DNA of 64,000 bases. Origin: Pseudomonas sp. NFR16 (GTDB taxonomy: Bacteria; Pseudomonadota; Gammaproteobacteria; Pseudomonadales; Pseudomonadaceae). The stretch covers positions 62,001 to 126,000 of the forward strand of contig NZ_FNYJ01000005.1 in assembly GCF_900108875.1 (NCBI RefSeq). The letters are read 5' to 3'. Position 1 is the stretch's first letter. Every line of letters begins with the position of its first letter. The notes beneath the pieces are model-generated. The model made no database searches, was not told the origin of the DNA, and was given only the letters and a program-made list of their open reading frames with translations. The position numbers were made by a program, and so were the translations under genes. This document shows positions 1 to 8,619 of this stretch, piece by piece.

Positions 1-9
1 AGGTGTCCC

Positions 10-49
10 GTAGTCGTTAAGGTGTGGTCACTATAGGTGTAGTCGTTAT
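10..49 (+). promoter_or_regulatory. T7-like promoter motif between two 10-base direct repeats
   Basis: The sequence TGGTCACTATAGG at 25-37 shares the CACTATAGG core of T7-class promoters, with initiation expected near 36. It is flanked by two copies of GTAGTCGTTA (10-19 and 40-49). It points rightwards, towards the gene at 396, whereas the other phage-type motifs in the element point leftwards. A host-type TATAAT also occurs at 47-52. The assignment rests on motif similarity only. The rest of 53-395 shows no gene I can support. Confidence 0.35.
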
Positions 50-395
50 AATGGTCAACACCAACCAAACAACCACACTCTCACAGGGTCCTCGCCGTAG
101 CCGCTGAGGTGTACCCAAAGGGCCACGCGCCATCTCACTTCCCTCGCCTGCTCAGAGCGGAAACCACAATGAGCCAGCGTCTTAACGTGACCATTCCACG
201 GCACCCTTCCACGTCCTCAGCCAGTAGGGAAAATGGGCCCGCGATTAAGGACCCGATGCGGATGCGATAAGACACATGCGAGGGCACCCACGGGGGATGC
301 GCGGACGCACCCGTAGTGAGGTGGTCACTCAGATTTTTCTGTCAGATTCTCAACGGGGCCCTGATAGCATGTAAGTTTTGGTAGGGACGCCCCGT

Positions 396-1529
396 ATGGC
401 AAATGATAAAGGCGAGTCGACAGGTTCATGGTTCTGGTATGCCTTCGCAGTGTTCGTCTTGTGTACATCATCTGGTGGCTTACTGTTTGGTCTCTATGGG
501 CACTATTTTCCAGCCATCACGGGCGTTCGAGACGATTGGAATGTCTTCGGGGCGTTACTGGGGGGCTTTGGATCGTGCATTGGTGCGGTCGCGACCCTTG
601 CAACTCTTTTATTCCTTGCTCAACAGAACAGGCAGCAACAACAGTTCGTCGCATGGCAAATCGAAACACTCACCTTCGAAAAATTTCTGAGCCATCGCAG
701 AGTTTTTAGCGAGCGACTTGGGGAAATACAATCTCGCTTAGAGCATAAGATCCGCTTCCGGAACCCCGAAAATCTTTATTATGGGCTCTTCCCCGACAAT
801 GGCCCTGCGAAACTCCTCCTTGCAGTCGCCCCCGACGTGTCCGAAACCTCAGAGAATCTTTTAGGAGCTCTAAAAGTTCGTTTTGAAATGCTGGATCAGC
901 TTATCAAAAAGGCAGAATTTAGCACGCAAGACGCTTACGAATTAGCGGGCCTGCTCTTTGAAATTAATTCTGACTTAGGGTTTGAGTGGGTGGGGGAACC
1001 TGATGACGGGGATGTTGTGATGGCGGGTCTGAATATTGGAGTCAATATTTACTCCCTCCATGAGGCCCTCAACCGCATGAAATGGATTTACAACATATAT
1101 TTACGGTTCACTGGCAATGCGCCGTTTGATGGTTTGAACCACGGAGTCACCAGATACGTAAAGGACGCACTTATGAAGTGCAGGCGCTTGCGGGGCTACG
1201 TAGTTTACCGCTCAGTCACGGATCTTCAGGCATTGCAGGACCTGTTGTTTCAGGTTGACTCCCTCAGAGATGACACTAAGAATTGGCTACTGCCGGACTC
1301 ATACAGGCTCCTTGAGGCTACGTTTGAGAGCCGTCACGACGTAGCTCAGTTAGCCGATTCAGAACGATATTTGTCGATGCTGATCAAAATTAACAACGAG
1401 ATATTTGATCAACGCACCGAGATAGAAGTAGACGACCCCCGATATGATGAGCTTAACGCGTGCGAGGCGACGGTTATGCGAATTGTAGGCAATGTTAGAA
1501 TGGCAAGTGAGCGTAATCACATGAAATAG
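396..1529 (+). CDS. Two-helix membrane protein, candidate phage exclusion / abortive infection protein
   Basis: A 377-residue protein starting at the ATG at 396, where TAGGGAC at 382-388 is a plausible ribosome binding site; the TTG at 378 has none. Two hydrophobic segments lie at about residues 10-38 and 50-76, the second beginning WNVFGALLGGFGSCIGAVAT, followed by a Gln-rich turn and a long predicted-helical cytoplasmic domain. This layout (N-terminal helical hairpin plus helical cytosolic part) resembles putative phage abortive-infection proteins (putAbiC-like) and other two-helix defence effectors, but I cannot assign a family. It is the only right-facing gene in the element, AT-richer than the ejection genes, and therefore looks like a separately acquired cargo gene. 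Function is inferred from architecture and position. Confidence 0.7.
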   Translation: MANDKGESTGSWFWYAFAVFVLCTSSGGLLFGLYGHYFPAITGVRDDWNVFGALLGGFGSCIGAVATLATLLFLAQQNRQQQQFVAWQIETLTFEKFLSHRRVFSERLGEIQSRLEHKIRFRNPENLYYGLFPDNGPAKLLLAVAPDVSETSENLLGALKVRFEMLDQLIKKAEFSTQDAYELAGLLFEINSDLGFEWVGEPDDGDVVMAGLNIGVNIYSLHEALNRMKWIYNIYLRFTGNAPFDGLNHGVTRYVKDALMKCRRLRGYVVYRSVTDLQALQDLLFQVDSLRDDTKNWLLPDSYRLLEATFESRHDVAQLADSERYLSMLIKINNEIFDQRTEIEVDDPRYDELNACEATVMRIVGNVRMASERNHMK

Positions 1530-1696
1530 GCCACTCATTCATTCAACGCAACCACCAAGAATAACGCAGACGACATTTCCAAAGCCTTCTAACAGTGGGC
1601 CTCCTTGACTGACGCCAAAGGTCACCAGCAGGAGCCCGAGGAGTCTGTAAGTACACCGCTGTGTCACCAGCGCACACATTACCGCTCCAAAGGTCC

Positions 1697-2248
1697 TCAC
1701 TGGCCACCAGCGGCGTTCATGTTGGCTCGCACCAGTCGCCCTAATTTCTCCCTTTCGGCCTTCTCGGAGAGATGTGCTTTGGCTGCGGGCCCCCGGCTTC
1801 GAGGAGACCGCTTGATGAATCGCATAGCGTCGCGGTAATTATCTTTTTCGCGCTCCACGAGATGAACGATGGCCTCTCGTACATGTACACGTTCAAAACC
1901 GACGCCCTCCAGCTCTAACCAGCGGCGCATTATTAGCAAGCGCAACGTGGCGCTGTAGCCCGTCAGGACCGTAAAAGTCAACTCCTTATCGAGGACTATC
2001 AATGGCTGACTACGACCATAGCCATCAGGTGCCTGAGTTTCGGCAAATTGACATTGGCCCAAATGTGGACCGATCTCATTCAGCATCCTCTTAATATCGC
2101 GACGGACATGCTTGTGACTCTTTCCTGTCACCTCGGCGATCTCCAAGGAGGACATACCGGGTAGGCCGTTGAGGGTAGTTGAGCTGGCTAACCCGGCCTC
2201 AGCGATATTCGAGAAGATTGAAGCTATGTCGTTCTTGGTCATGCTCAT
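1697..2248 (-). CDS. Rha-family phage regulatory protein
   Basis: A 183-residue protein. Residues about 32-100 match the Rha (phage pRha) domain: MSSLEIAEVTGKSHKHVRRD forms a helix-turn-helix-like start, followed by a block ending in the aromatic/basic segment LTGYSATLRLLIMRRW. Rha proteins are phage regulators, some of which interfere with phage growth in particular hosts, and they often act with antirepressor modules. A good ribosome binding site (AAAGGAAA) lies just upstream of the ATG at 2248. The gene is the last of the leftward block and follows a T7-like promoter motif at 2489-2513. The C-terminal 60 residues are charged and not recognised. The role here is inferred from the domain. 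Confidence 0.75.
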   Translation of the reverse strand: MSMTKNDIASIFSNIAEAGLASSTTLNGLPGMSSLEIAEVTGKSHKHVRRDIKRMLNEIGPHLGQCQFAETQAPDGYGRSQPLIVLDKELTFTVLTGYSATLRLLIMRRWLELEGVGFERVHVREAIVHLVEREKDNYRDAMRFIKRSPRSRGPAAKAHLSEKAEREKLGRLVRANMNAAGGQ

Positions 2249-2488
2249 TATCTGTTTTCCTTTGGTAGTGCCCTCAGGTCGCCCTTAGCTGGTCATCCAG
2301 ACCCAGACAAGGGAACGGGCTTGGCATTGAAAGCGCTGTAGGACTTGATGGAATGGACGCCAAGCGACGGGCGTACGCTTCGAAGGCTTAGAGCCAGATA
2401 GAGAAGGGATGGTTATTGGTAATCTCCCCATAACGCATCCAGTCAACACACCCCAGGAAGATCCCTCGAGTGATAACTTTTCGGCCCC

Positions 2489-2513
2489 TCTGCTTATAGT
2501 GGGTGTTTTTGGA
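2489..2513 (-). promoter_or_regulatory. T7-like phage promoter motif upstream of rha
   Basis: On the minus strand the sequence reads AAAAACACCCACTATAAGCA. It shares CCCACTATAAGCAG with the motif at 3608-3631 and CCCACTA with the one at 7985-8010. All three lie in gaps between leftward genes and end in a CACTA(T/A)A core like that of T7-class promoters. Host sigma70 elements are not obvious. Repetition at gene borders is what supports the call. Confidence 0.55.
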
Positions 2514-2534
2514 TCTGATATTGGAATTGACCGG

Positions 2535-3110
2535 TCATCCGACTGTGTCGCCTCTTGGTGCACTCTTAGCCTTGCGAGCCGCTGCCAAGCTTTCGCCCGT
2601 TGCGTAGCCTCCAGCGCCTGCCGAAACAATGTTCAGCGCATTCGCAATGTTGTTGACCCTGTACTTGTTACCTCCGAGACCACGGACGGCAGACTTCGCG
2701 TTCTCAGAGCTGCCCACGCGATTCGCGAAGATGGCTTGATAGTCACGCGTGTAGTTGTCCGTAATGTTCATCGCTTGGGCGGAAGAGTCGTTTGCGACGG
2801 ATCGTTTGAGCCGATCCATAGAGTTTCCTGAAAGACCAGATTCACCGATGGCTGCACTGATGGTGCCTTCATTGCGAATGCGCTGTAGGTTCACCTCAGT
2901 GAGCTGCCTACGGGCTTCGTCCTGTTTGTCGGCGGTCTGTAGCTTCAGGTCGTTGTCTGCAAAGTTGGCTTGCTTGACCACTTCGTTTTGTTGCTTGCGC
3001 TCGTTGTCGGTCAGTTGGCCTTTAGCCTTTGCACTTTCCGAGGCTCCCATGGCGGCGCTTGCTGCCGCGAGGATTGTCATTGAGGCGACGCCGCCAGTTG
3101 GATCACACAT
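2535..3110 (-). CDS. Internal virion protein gp14-like (ejectosome protein)
   Basis: A 191-residue homologue of T7 gp14 (196 residues), a core protein ejected into the host outer membrane to begin the DNA channel. It shares the Met-Cys start, the alanine-rich N-terminal segment, and conserved blocks such as AAIGESGLSGNSMDRLKR (about residues 89-106) and NYTRDYQAIFANRVGS (about residues 119-134), which align with T7 gp14 as I remember it. TAGGAG precedes the ATG. It lies 8 bases downstream of the gp13-like gene, as in T7, but the next gene is a Rha regulator and not gp15. The assignment is strong; whether the protein is assembled into virions is unknown. Confidence 0.85.
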   Translation of the reverse strand: MCDPTGGVASMTILAAASAAMGASESAKAKGQLTDNERKQQNEVVKQANFADNDLKLQTADKQDEARRQLTEVNLQRIRNEGTISAAIGESGLSGNSMDRLKRSVANDSSAQAMNITDNYTRDYQAIFANRVGSSENAKSAVRGLGGNKYRVNNIANALNIVSAGAGGYATGESLAAARKAKSAPRGDTVG

Positions 3111-3118
3111 AGATACTC

Positions 3119-3559
3119 CTATAGCCAGAACTTTTTAAAAGGACGCCCTGAGGGGCTTAATGAAACACCTGCTTCGAATGTTGCATTCAGCGACTCTAAG
3201 AGCCGGATGTGAGGCCTATTCCCCATCGACACCCAATTACTTAGTTGAATATCAGGTGACTCATTTTTGATAGCGAATAAATGCTTCTTGAGGATTCGAT
3301 AGAAACGAAACTTTTGCCCGACTGACAAGGCGCCAACTAAAATAGTCGTTACAAACCAGATGCCGCCATTCGAATGACCACCAACTGCTAAAAGTTTGCC
3401 ATCGATTTTTATTGCATAGGTGGTTTCATCCAGCGCCTTTGCAAATACTTCGATGGGACTTCGCCCAGCCTGCATAGCATCAAGGTCCGCGAGGTCTCCT
3501 TTGGAAAGGTTCATCGCTGCGTTGTGCAGGTCTTGAATCGTTGCTTTCATCTTTTGCAT
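3119..3559 (-). CDS. Internal virion protein gp13-like
   Basis: A 146-residue protein similar to T7 gp13 (138 residues), a small internal virion or assembly protein with an acetyltransferase-like fold. Matching landmarks are AVGGHSNGGIWFVTT (T7: AIGGNCGDQCWFVTS) in the middle, and WVSMGNRPHIRLLESLNATF near the C-terminus (T7: WVGNTSHIRFLKTIGAVF). The start is placed at the ATG at 3559, five bases after AGAGG, in preference to a GTG two codons earlier. It sits between a T7-like promoter motif and the gp14-like gene, keeping the T7 13-14 order. The similarity was judged by eye against remembered T7 sequence. Confidence 0.75.
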   Translation of the reverse strand: MQKMKATIQDLHNAAMNLSKGDLADLDAMQAGRSPIEVFAKALDETTYAIKIDGKLLAVGGHSNGGIWFVTTILVGALSVGQKFRFYRILKKHLFAIKNESPDIQLSNWVSMGNRPHIRLLESLNATFEAGVSLSPSGRPFKKFWL

Positions 3560-3607
3560 TTTCACCTCTTTGTTTGAACGAACGAAGGCAGGACCCTTGA
3601 TGGCATC

Positions 3608-3643
3608 CTGCTTATAGTGGGTGGTTTTAGTGGGTGTCAGCGA
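3608..3643 (-). promoter_or_regulatory. T7-like phage promoter motif, tandem, upstream of gp13
   Basis: Reading leftwards, the motif CACCCACTA occurs twice in 22 bases; the second copy runs on as CCCACTATAAGCAGG. It overlaps the stop codon of the gp16-like gene (3637) and precedes the gp13-like gene. The second copy matches the motif before rha over 14 bases. Confidence 0.55.
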
Positions 3644-6600
3644 ATCTCTACGCCCTGTGATTCCATGATCATCAGCAGAAGCTTTTGACTTACAGGGTCG
3701 TTTGGCACGAGCCCACGCAGTCCGTTGAACACGCCTGTCATGTATTCCTGATCGGCACGGCGGGAGTCCGTACCAGCAGCCCCGAAGGCGTTGTAGCCAA
3801 CTTGGCCGACGTTCGCGAGAACACCGTAGGCGGGGACCTGTTCGGCCACCTTTCCGAGGACTCCAGTAATCCGGGAGTCGGTCGTAGGGCTGTACTTCAA
3901 TGCACCAAGCTCACGCTGTTCCTTAGGGCCCCGAGGGAGAATCGAAGAGCGGACCATTGCGGCCTGATCGAATCCCAGAGGAGCCGCGACGATGTTCGCC
4001 AGACCCAGAGGAGCCCCGATGTGAGAGCTTCGGGACACCGCCGCGTAGGCCAGCATCTTTGGATCAAGGGCTTGCTTCAGGAATGGCTCACGCTGGTCCT
4101 TAGGCATTCCTGCCGCTTGGCTGTACTTCAGAGCCATGTAGGTGCTTAGAGCCAAGCCCGTGGAGATGACCACCTGCATGGTCTGATCAATGGCCCTGCC
4201 GTTCTTCGTGGCGTCATGGAACCCACGGATTAACCGAGAGTTGACCGAACGCATGGTGAAGTTCTTGAACTGCATGGCCGTCTTAACGCCAGCGCCATAG
4301 GCGACCGTGTCAGCAGACGACAGCTTGTGAGGGCGAAGAATCGTCTCATCGGCGATCTTGTCGCCCATCCGCCACAGGTCCATCGTCCGAGGATCACGCT
4401 GAAACGCTGCCCGGTCGGTGAGCTTGTAGGTGCCGTCTTTCTGTTTCGTCACGAAGGTCTTGATGAGGTCCTTCATTCCCTCGAATTGCTCGGGGGTGAT
4501 CGACATTGACTTCAAACGTTGAGGCTCGAACAGGCGCGATGCCTTGCCCGCAATGGCGTGGTCAACGAGGTCTGAAAGGACGCCCTGACGGCCAGCGTCT
4601 GCGATGTAGTTGGACGATTCGGTGAGCAGCCAAGTGAATGGAGTCCATCGTGTTGACAGTTCCTGAGTAGCGAACTTGATGGACCCCACAACGTTGGCCG
4701 CAAGTGGGCTCGCACCGGCTTGGTCTCGTAAGCGCTCAATGATGTCCGAGCGGGAAGGCCGAATGTGGTTATCCAGCTCACGGCCAAACACCATAGAGTG
4801 CATGTCCGACAGGTCCTTAGCGCTGATCTTTGAGCCCCACTGAGCCATCTCCCTGAGGAGCGGAACGCCCTTGAGGAGCATGTGGGTGTGCCCTTTGGTC
4901 ACCATCCCGGCAACCTCAGTGATTGACTGCACGCCCATATAAGCGTTCTTCGTGAAGAAGCTGATGTCAGCCAGTGCACGCGCAGCCGTCGCAAGGGTTC
5001 CCTCTACGTCGCGTCGGGCTCGTCCCGTCAGAATCTTCACGGCATCTTCAAGGGCCGCTTTCTCGGCTTTATTGCTCACCTTGACCCGGCCAATGTCGTT
5101 AACGAGTTCCGCTGTACTTCGGCCAGTGGCGCCCATGATCCCGATGTCACCATTCACACGCCTGTCGTAGCTTGGCGTTATGCGGGACAGGTTGAACTCA
5201 CGAAGATCGTTGACCGCGAAGGTGCCCCCGTCAGATAACGGGATTGCCAAATCCGAGTCGAAGAGGTGGCGACCTTCAAGGAAGTTATTGACCCCAAGGC
5301 CAGCGCTTTCGGGGACACTTCCTTGTCCGTCCAGACCCAGCAAGGTGGTGCTGTTATGGTCCTCTGTTTTGGCGATGCCGTAAGCTTTGCTACGTGCATA
5401 CTCCTCGACTGCCTCAGCAAGCTTGTCAGCCTCCAACTTCACACCGTCACGCGCTGCCCGCTCCGTTAGGAACTTATCGACTCGGGTCTTTACGTGTGGG
5501 CGAGCCGCATAGCTGGCAAGCCACGATTCCGTGATGGCGTGCTGCAATCCTTCCTCACCTCCCATGCGCTGAACTTGCAGGGCCTTTGCCGCCCCGCTGT
5601 ACACGTTTGGAATGTAGGAGCCTGCGTGTCGTGTTTCGGGCAAGACTGAGCGAGCATTGCGGTTACCAAATTGAGCCGGCGACGCCAGCAGGTCAGCTTT
5701 GCGGTCGTAGTGCTTGCGCACCGTGTCCATCAGCTTCCGTTCACCCTCGGTGAGTTGAGCCAGCTTGTTGCCGGACTGGTCCTCGATGGCTTCGGCCACA
5801 CGTCGGAACGCCCGATCAACATGAACCTCACGGCCTCCAGCAGTCAGCGCATAGGACGGGTCTTTGATTGCCTCAAGGACCTGATCGGCCATCGCGTTGT
5901 AGCTCACATGGTCCTGTCCTTGAATGCGCTCAATGATGTCTGAGGCAGTAGCCCCGAAGCGACCATTTGACCCGCTGACAGTCCCTGTCGTTGATCGGAA
6001 CAGCTTATTGCCGATGTCCAGAACTTCAGGGTTATCGGAGCGATTCAGCGTGTAACCAATCTCCGTAAAGCCGCCCATTGAGACGCCTTTAGCCGCTCGC
6101 TTAGGCATCACCTCAGCAGCCTCAGCGATGAGCTTAGGATTCAGAGGGTTGTTTGCAGAAAGAATGGACCCGTCCTGAAGCCTTACCGCGCCGGGCTCAC
6201 TCGGATGGTCAACATACTCAACACCAGCAGCCGTCTGAGGCTGTTCGCCTTCACGCCAAGGCATACGCGTTGGGTCCTCCTCACCAAGCTGGCGGGCTGT
6301 CTCTCGGGCCTCTAAGCGGAGGCTCGGGGCGGCGAACTCGTTGGCGTCATACGATTCCCCGTGTTTCTCGAAGAGATTCGTGTAGTCGTCTTCCGACATA
6401 GACCGACCGTCGTTCTGAGGGCCCCGTTCGCCGTGACGGGCAAGAATGGCCTCCAGTTCGCTGTCATCCGCTTCAGGGGCTTCTTTCGGTTTCCGTGCGG
6501 ACGCCAATAGGTCCAGGTCCATATCGACGTTCTTGTTTGGCAGGGCAGACTCACCATGTCGCGCAAGGATTGACTCAAGGTCGGCATCAGCCATTTCGGG

Positions 6601-7302
6601 ACGGGCAGGGGCTTTCGGGGCTGTTCTCAGTGCCCTGTCAAAAATGGCAGTTGCACCAGCGCCAAACAGCGCACCACCTACCAGAGCGGTCCCGTAATGG
6701 CCCTCAATGCCGGTCACGTTTTCGCGCAGCCCCTCAGAGGCCACAGCGGCGGCACCAGAGTACAGAGCGCCTTGGGTGACTCGGGATATCAAGCGCGCCC
6801 CAGTGGCTCCCGGAATTGGCGCGTATGTCAGTGGGTCAAGGCCCGCACCGGCGAAACCGCCAACGATCTGGGCACCGGTTCCCGCACCGTTGATCTTGCG
6901 TTGGTACTCCTGATTTTCCTTCGCCATCGCAATGGCATTCGGCAGGTTCGCTCTGTTGCCCTTTGCGAAGTCCTGCACGAACGAAAAGAACTGAGGGTCT
7001 ACCCCTTCGCGCCGAATCATGTCGTAATCTTCGGCGGTCCAATTGGAAGTATCGTTCGGCTTTACCCATTCCAGCGGGTCCGCGTCTTCCATCGTTCCGT
7101 AGCGCAGAAGGGACCCTACGGGAGATGTCGCAAGGTTGGCCTCAACGGCGTCCCCCAGACCCTCAAAGGTCCCTTTCGGTTTCTCCCCGATGATGTTGGA
7201 CAGTGTTTGAAAGTCTTGTTGAGTCTGAGGGGTGGTCCCGCCGGGAAGGTCGAGGTGACCCAGCTCCGGCAGTTCCTTTCCGACTCTGACAGGGGCCGTC
7301 AC
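3637..7302 (-). CDS. Internal virion protein gp16-like, body of the protein (frame-disrupted from its lytic domain)
   Basis: A 1221-residue product collinear with T7 gp16 after its lytic domain. gp16 is the large core protein that lyses peptidoglycan and forms the inner-membrane part of the DNA ejection channel. Blocks shared with T7 include GFTEIGYTLNRSD, FGATASDIIERI, YDRRVNGDIGIMGATGRST, HIRPSRSDIIERLRD, FATQELSTRW and AVSRSSHIGAPLGL, spread from about residue 400 to the C-terminus. T7 gp16 is one chain of about 1318 residues; here the transglycosylase part is a separate frame ending at 7334. The open frame continues upstream of the GTG at 7302 to about 7337, so the two parts look like one gene split by a one-base frame change. 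Separate translation from the GTG is possible. Confidence 0.85.
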   Translation of the reverse strand: MTAPVRVGKELPELGHLDLPGGTTPQTQQDFQTLSNIIGEKPKGTFEGLGDAVEANLATSPVGSLLRYGTMEDADPLEWVKPNDTSNWTAEDYDMIRREGVDPQFFSFVQDFAKGNRANLPNAIAMAKENQEYQRKINGAGTGAQIVGGFAGAGLDPLTYAPIPGATGARLISRVTQGALYSGAAAVASEGLRENVTGIEGHYGTALVGGALFGAGATAIFDRALRTAPKAPARPEMADADLESILARHGESALPNKNVDMDLDLLASARKPKEAPEADDSELEAILARHGERGPQNDGRSMSEDDYTNLFEKHGESYDANEFAAPSLRLEARETARQLGEEDPTRMPWREGEQPQTAAGVEYVDHPSEPGAVRLQDGSILSANNPLNPKLIAEAAEVMPKRAAKGVSMGGFTEIGYTLNRSDNPEVLDIGNKLFRSTTGTVSGSNGRFGATASDIIERIQGQDHVSYNAMADQVLEAIKDPSYALTAGGREVHVDRAFRRVAEAIEDQSGNKLAQLTEGERKLMDTVRKHYDRKADLLASPAQFGNRNARSVLPETRHAGSYIPNVYSGAAKALQVQRMGGEEGLQHAITESWLASYAARPHVKTRVDKFLTERAARDGVKLEADKLAEAVEEYARSKAYGIAKTEDHNSTTLLGLDGQGSVPESAGLGVNNFLEGRHLFDSDLAIPLSDGGTFAVNDLREFNLSRITPSYDRRVNGDIGIMGATGRSTAELVNDIGRVKVSNKAEKAALEDAVKILTGRARRDVEGTLATAARALADISFFTKNAYMGVQSITEVAGMVTKGHTHMLLKGVPLLREMAQWGSKISAKDLSDMHSMVFGRELDNHIRPSRSDIIERLRDQAGASPLAANVVGSIKFATQELSTRWTPFTWLLTESSNYIADAGRQGVLSDLVDHAIAGKASRLFEPQRLKSMSITPEQFEGMKDLIKTFVTKQKDGTYKLTDRAAFQRDPRTMDLWRMGDKIADETILRPHKLSSADTVAYGAGVKTAMQFKNFTMRSVNSRLIRGFHDATKNGRAIDQTMQVVISTGLALSTYMALKYSQAAGMPKDQREPFLKQALDPKMLAYAAVSRSSHIGAPLGLANIVAAPLGFDQAAMVRSSILPRGPKEQRELGALKYSPTTDSRITGVLGKVAEQVPAYGVLANVGQVGYNAFGAAGTDSRRADQEYMTGVFNGLRGLVPNDPVSQKLLLMIMESQGVEIR

Positions 7303-7333
7303 ACCACGAGTGGCATCCTCGAACTGGACGGCC

Positions 7334-7837
7334 TCAGCCTTTATTGGTCACCTCCCGAGCATCAAAGAATCGGCGCGAGGCCGAATCGCCAGATACGTCC
7401 AGCAGCTTGCGCATGTAGTTCTGACCTTCAGGGCTGATCTTGCTGAAGTCCCCTTGATCCAGTGCGGCCAATTGAGGAGCGCCTAAACGCCCCTGTCCTT
7501 GGTTGTAGGCGAGTGCGGTTTTCAGATAGTCGCCCTTGTAGGTGGCGTTCAGGTCTTTCAGTGCCTTCGCCACAGCGGGGATTGCCTTAACTGGGTTCAT
7601 CCGGTCTTCAGGGGTCATCAGGCCATAGGCCCGCCCGGTCATCTCGGTGAACTGCCCGAGCCCGAGGGGTCCTTTAGGGGATTCTGCGGAAGGGTTGAAA
7701 CTGGACTCGTTGAAAATCAGCTTGTGCATGAAGTCGTATGAGATGCCTTGACGGTCTGCCTCTTGGCGAATCATGGCGTCGTAGGGTGTGCCTGCCGCTT
7801 TGACGGCTGCGTAACCTCTTTCCGTATATTTAGTCAT
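7334..7837 (-). CDS. Lytic transglycosylase domain of a gp16-like ejection protein
   Basis: A 167-residue product starting at the ATG at 7837, after AAAGGAAAT. It matches the N-terminal soluble lytic transglycosylase domain of T7 gp16, which opens the peptidoglycan during ejection. Visible are the catalytic Glu44 in FNESSF (T7: WTESRF), GPLGLGQFTEMTGRAYGL, and ALAYNQGQGRLGAPQL. The T7 chain continues after the segment YMRKLLDV, but here the frame stops at a TGA 24 residues later. One base to the side, the reading frame runs without interruption into the 1221-residue gp16-like body. This is either a disabling indel or a +1 frameshift site. A promoter motif lies about 150 bases upstream. Confidence 0.85.
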   Translation of the reverse strand: MTKYTERGYAAVKAAGTPYDAMIRQEADRQGISYDFMHKLIFNESSFNPSAESPKGPLGLGQFTEMTGRAYGLMTPEDRMNPVKAIPAVAKALKDLNATYKGDYLKTALAYNQGQGRLGAPQLAALDQGDFSKISPEGQNYMRKLLDVSGDSASRRFFDAREVTNKG

Positions 7838-7984
7838 TGAGTGATTTCCTTTGTCTGACCTCCTGCCCACATTCAAAACCAATCCAAGGCGCCCACAGTC
7901 AGGGCACCGGCTTGGTTCGGAAAGCAGACAGGAAGAAGCTTTAAGGGCCACCTAAGGCTGTCGGGCCTATGAGGGGCTTGAAGG

Positions 7985-8010
7985 GGGATGGTTTTAGTGG
8001 GGGTTTTTAA
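7985..8010 (-). promoter_or_regulatory. T7-like phage promoter motif upstream of gp16
   Basis: On the minus strand the sequence reads AAAAACCCCCACTAAAACCA, related to the motifs at 2489 and 3608 through AAAAC-C-CCCACTA. It lies 150 bases before the lytic-domain ATG. It is weaker than the other two because TATAAG is replaced by AAAACC. The rest of 8011-8173 shows no gene. Confidence 0.45.
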
Positions 8011-8173
8011 CTGCAGACGAAGAAGCCCAGCGCTACTGAGGCCTTATGGACCTGAGATAGCAACTGGGCTTTGAGATTCCGAAATGGAAATGATCTTTCC
8101 TGGGGCGTGACGATTCCTTGGTGAACCCTTAGAGGCCCTCAGATGCCGAAAGTGATTAGGGCTTCACCACGTG

Positions 8174-8503
8174 TCAGGCCGTTTGGATAGCCTTAATAAT
8201 TGCCGCTCGGTCGCCTGTGTGCCTTGCCCGAAGAACTACACCCAACGCAGCATCACGGGTTAGCTGAGTAAAAAGGAAAGGCCGCTTAAGGGTGTCCTCG
8301 TAGATAGCTTCCCGCGCAACGACGGGACCACCCGCGATGCGCCAAATGGTCAAACCCTCAGCATCGATGGTGGATTCGAACAGGCCCAGTTCAACAAACT
8401 CGGCAAGAGCAGCATTTAGACTCGCCCGGAGGTCAACGTGACGCCTCTTAGGTGTCGCTTTGGCAATGGAGAGGCTGTCAGTTATAAAGCGCGGAGCAGG
8501 CAT
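8174..8503 (-). CDS. Small protein of unknown function in the tRNA-Phe element
   Basis: A 109-residue soluble protein with no domain I recognise. It is mostly helical by composition, with a basic N-terminal third (KATPKRRHVDLR) and a central LTIWRIAGGPVVAREAIYED stretch. It lies in the leftward block between the integrase-like gene and the gp16-like genes, where T7-like phages and satellites keep small regulators. The ATG follows GAGTGAGAC, a weak ribosome binding site. The gene is supported by an open frame, collinearity with its neighbours and conserved-looking composition, not by homology. Confidence 0.5.
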   Translation of the reverse strand: MPAPRFITDSLSIAKATPKRRHVDLRASLNAALAEFVELGLFESTIDAEGLTIWRIAGGPVVAREAIYEDTLKRPFLFTQLTRDAALGVVLRARHTGDRAAIIKAIQTA

Positions 8504-8619
8504 TGTGGTCTCACTCGGGAAGCGTTAGGCCACTCAAGATATACGACCACTGCTCGTAGACACAGAATTACTTTCAGAGCGAGTTGTGATTGCCTGCTTA
8601 GCCTTACGATGCCTTAGGG

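Noticed and set aside
2285..2629. Minus-strand frame of 114 codons between gp14 and rha
   Set aside because: It overlaps the end of the gp14-like gene out of frame, spans the promoter motif and has shadow-like composition.
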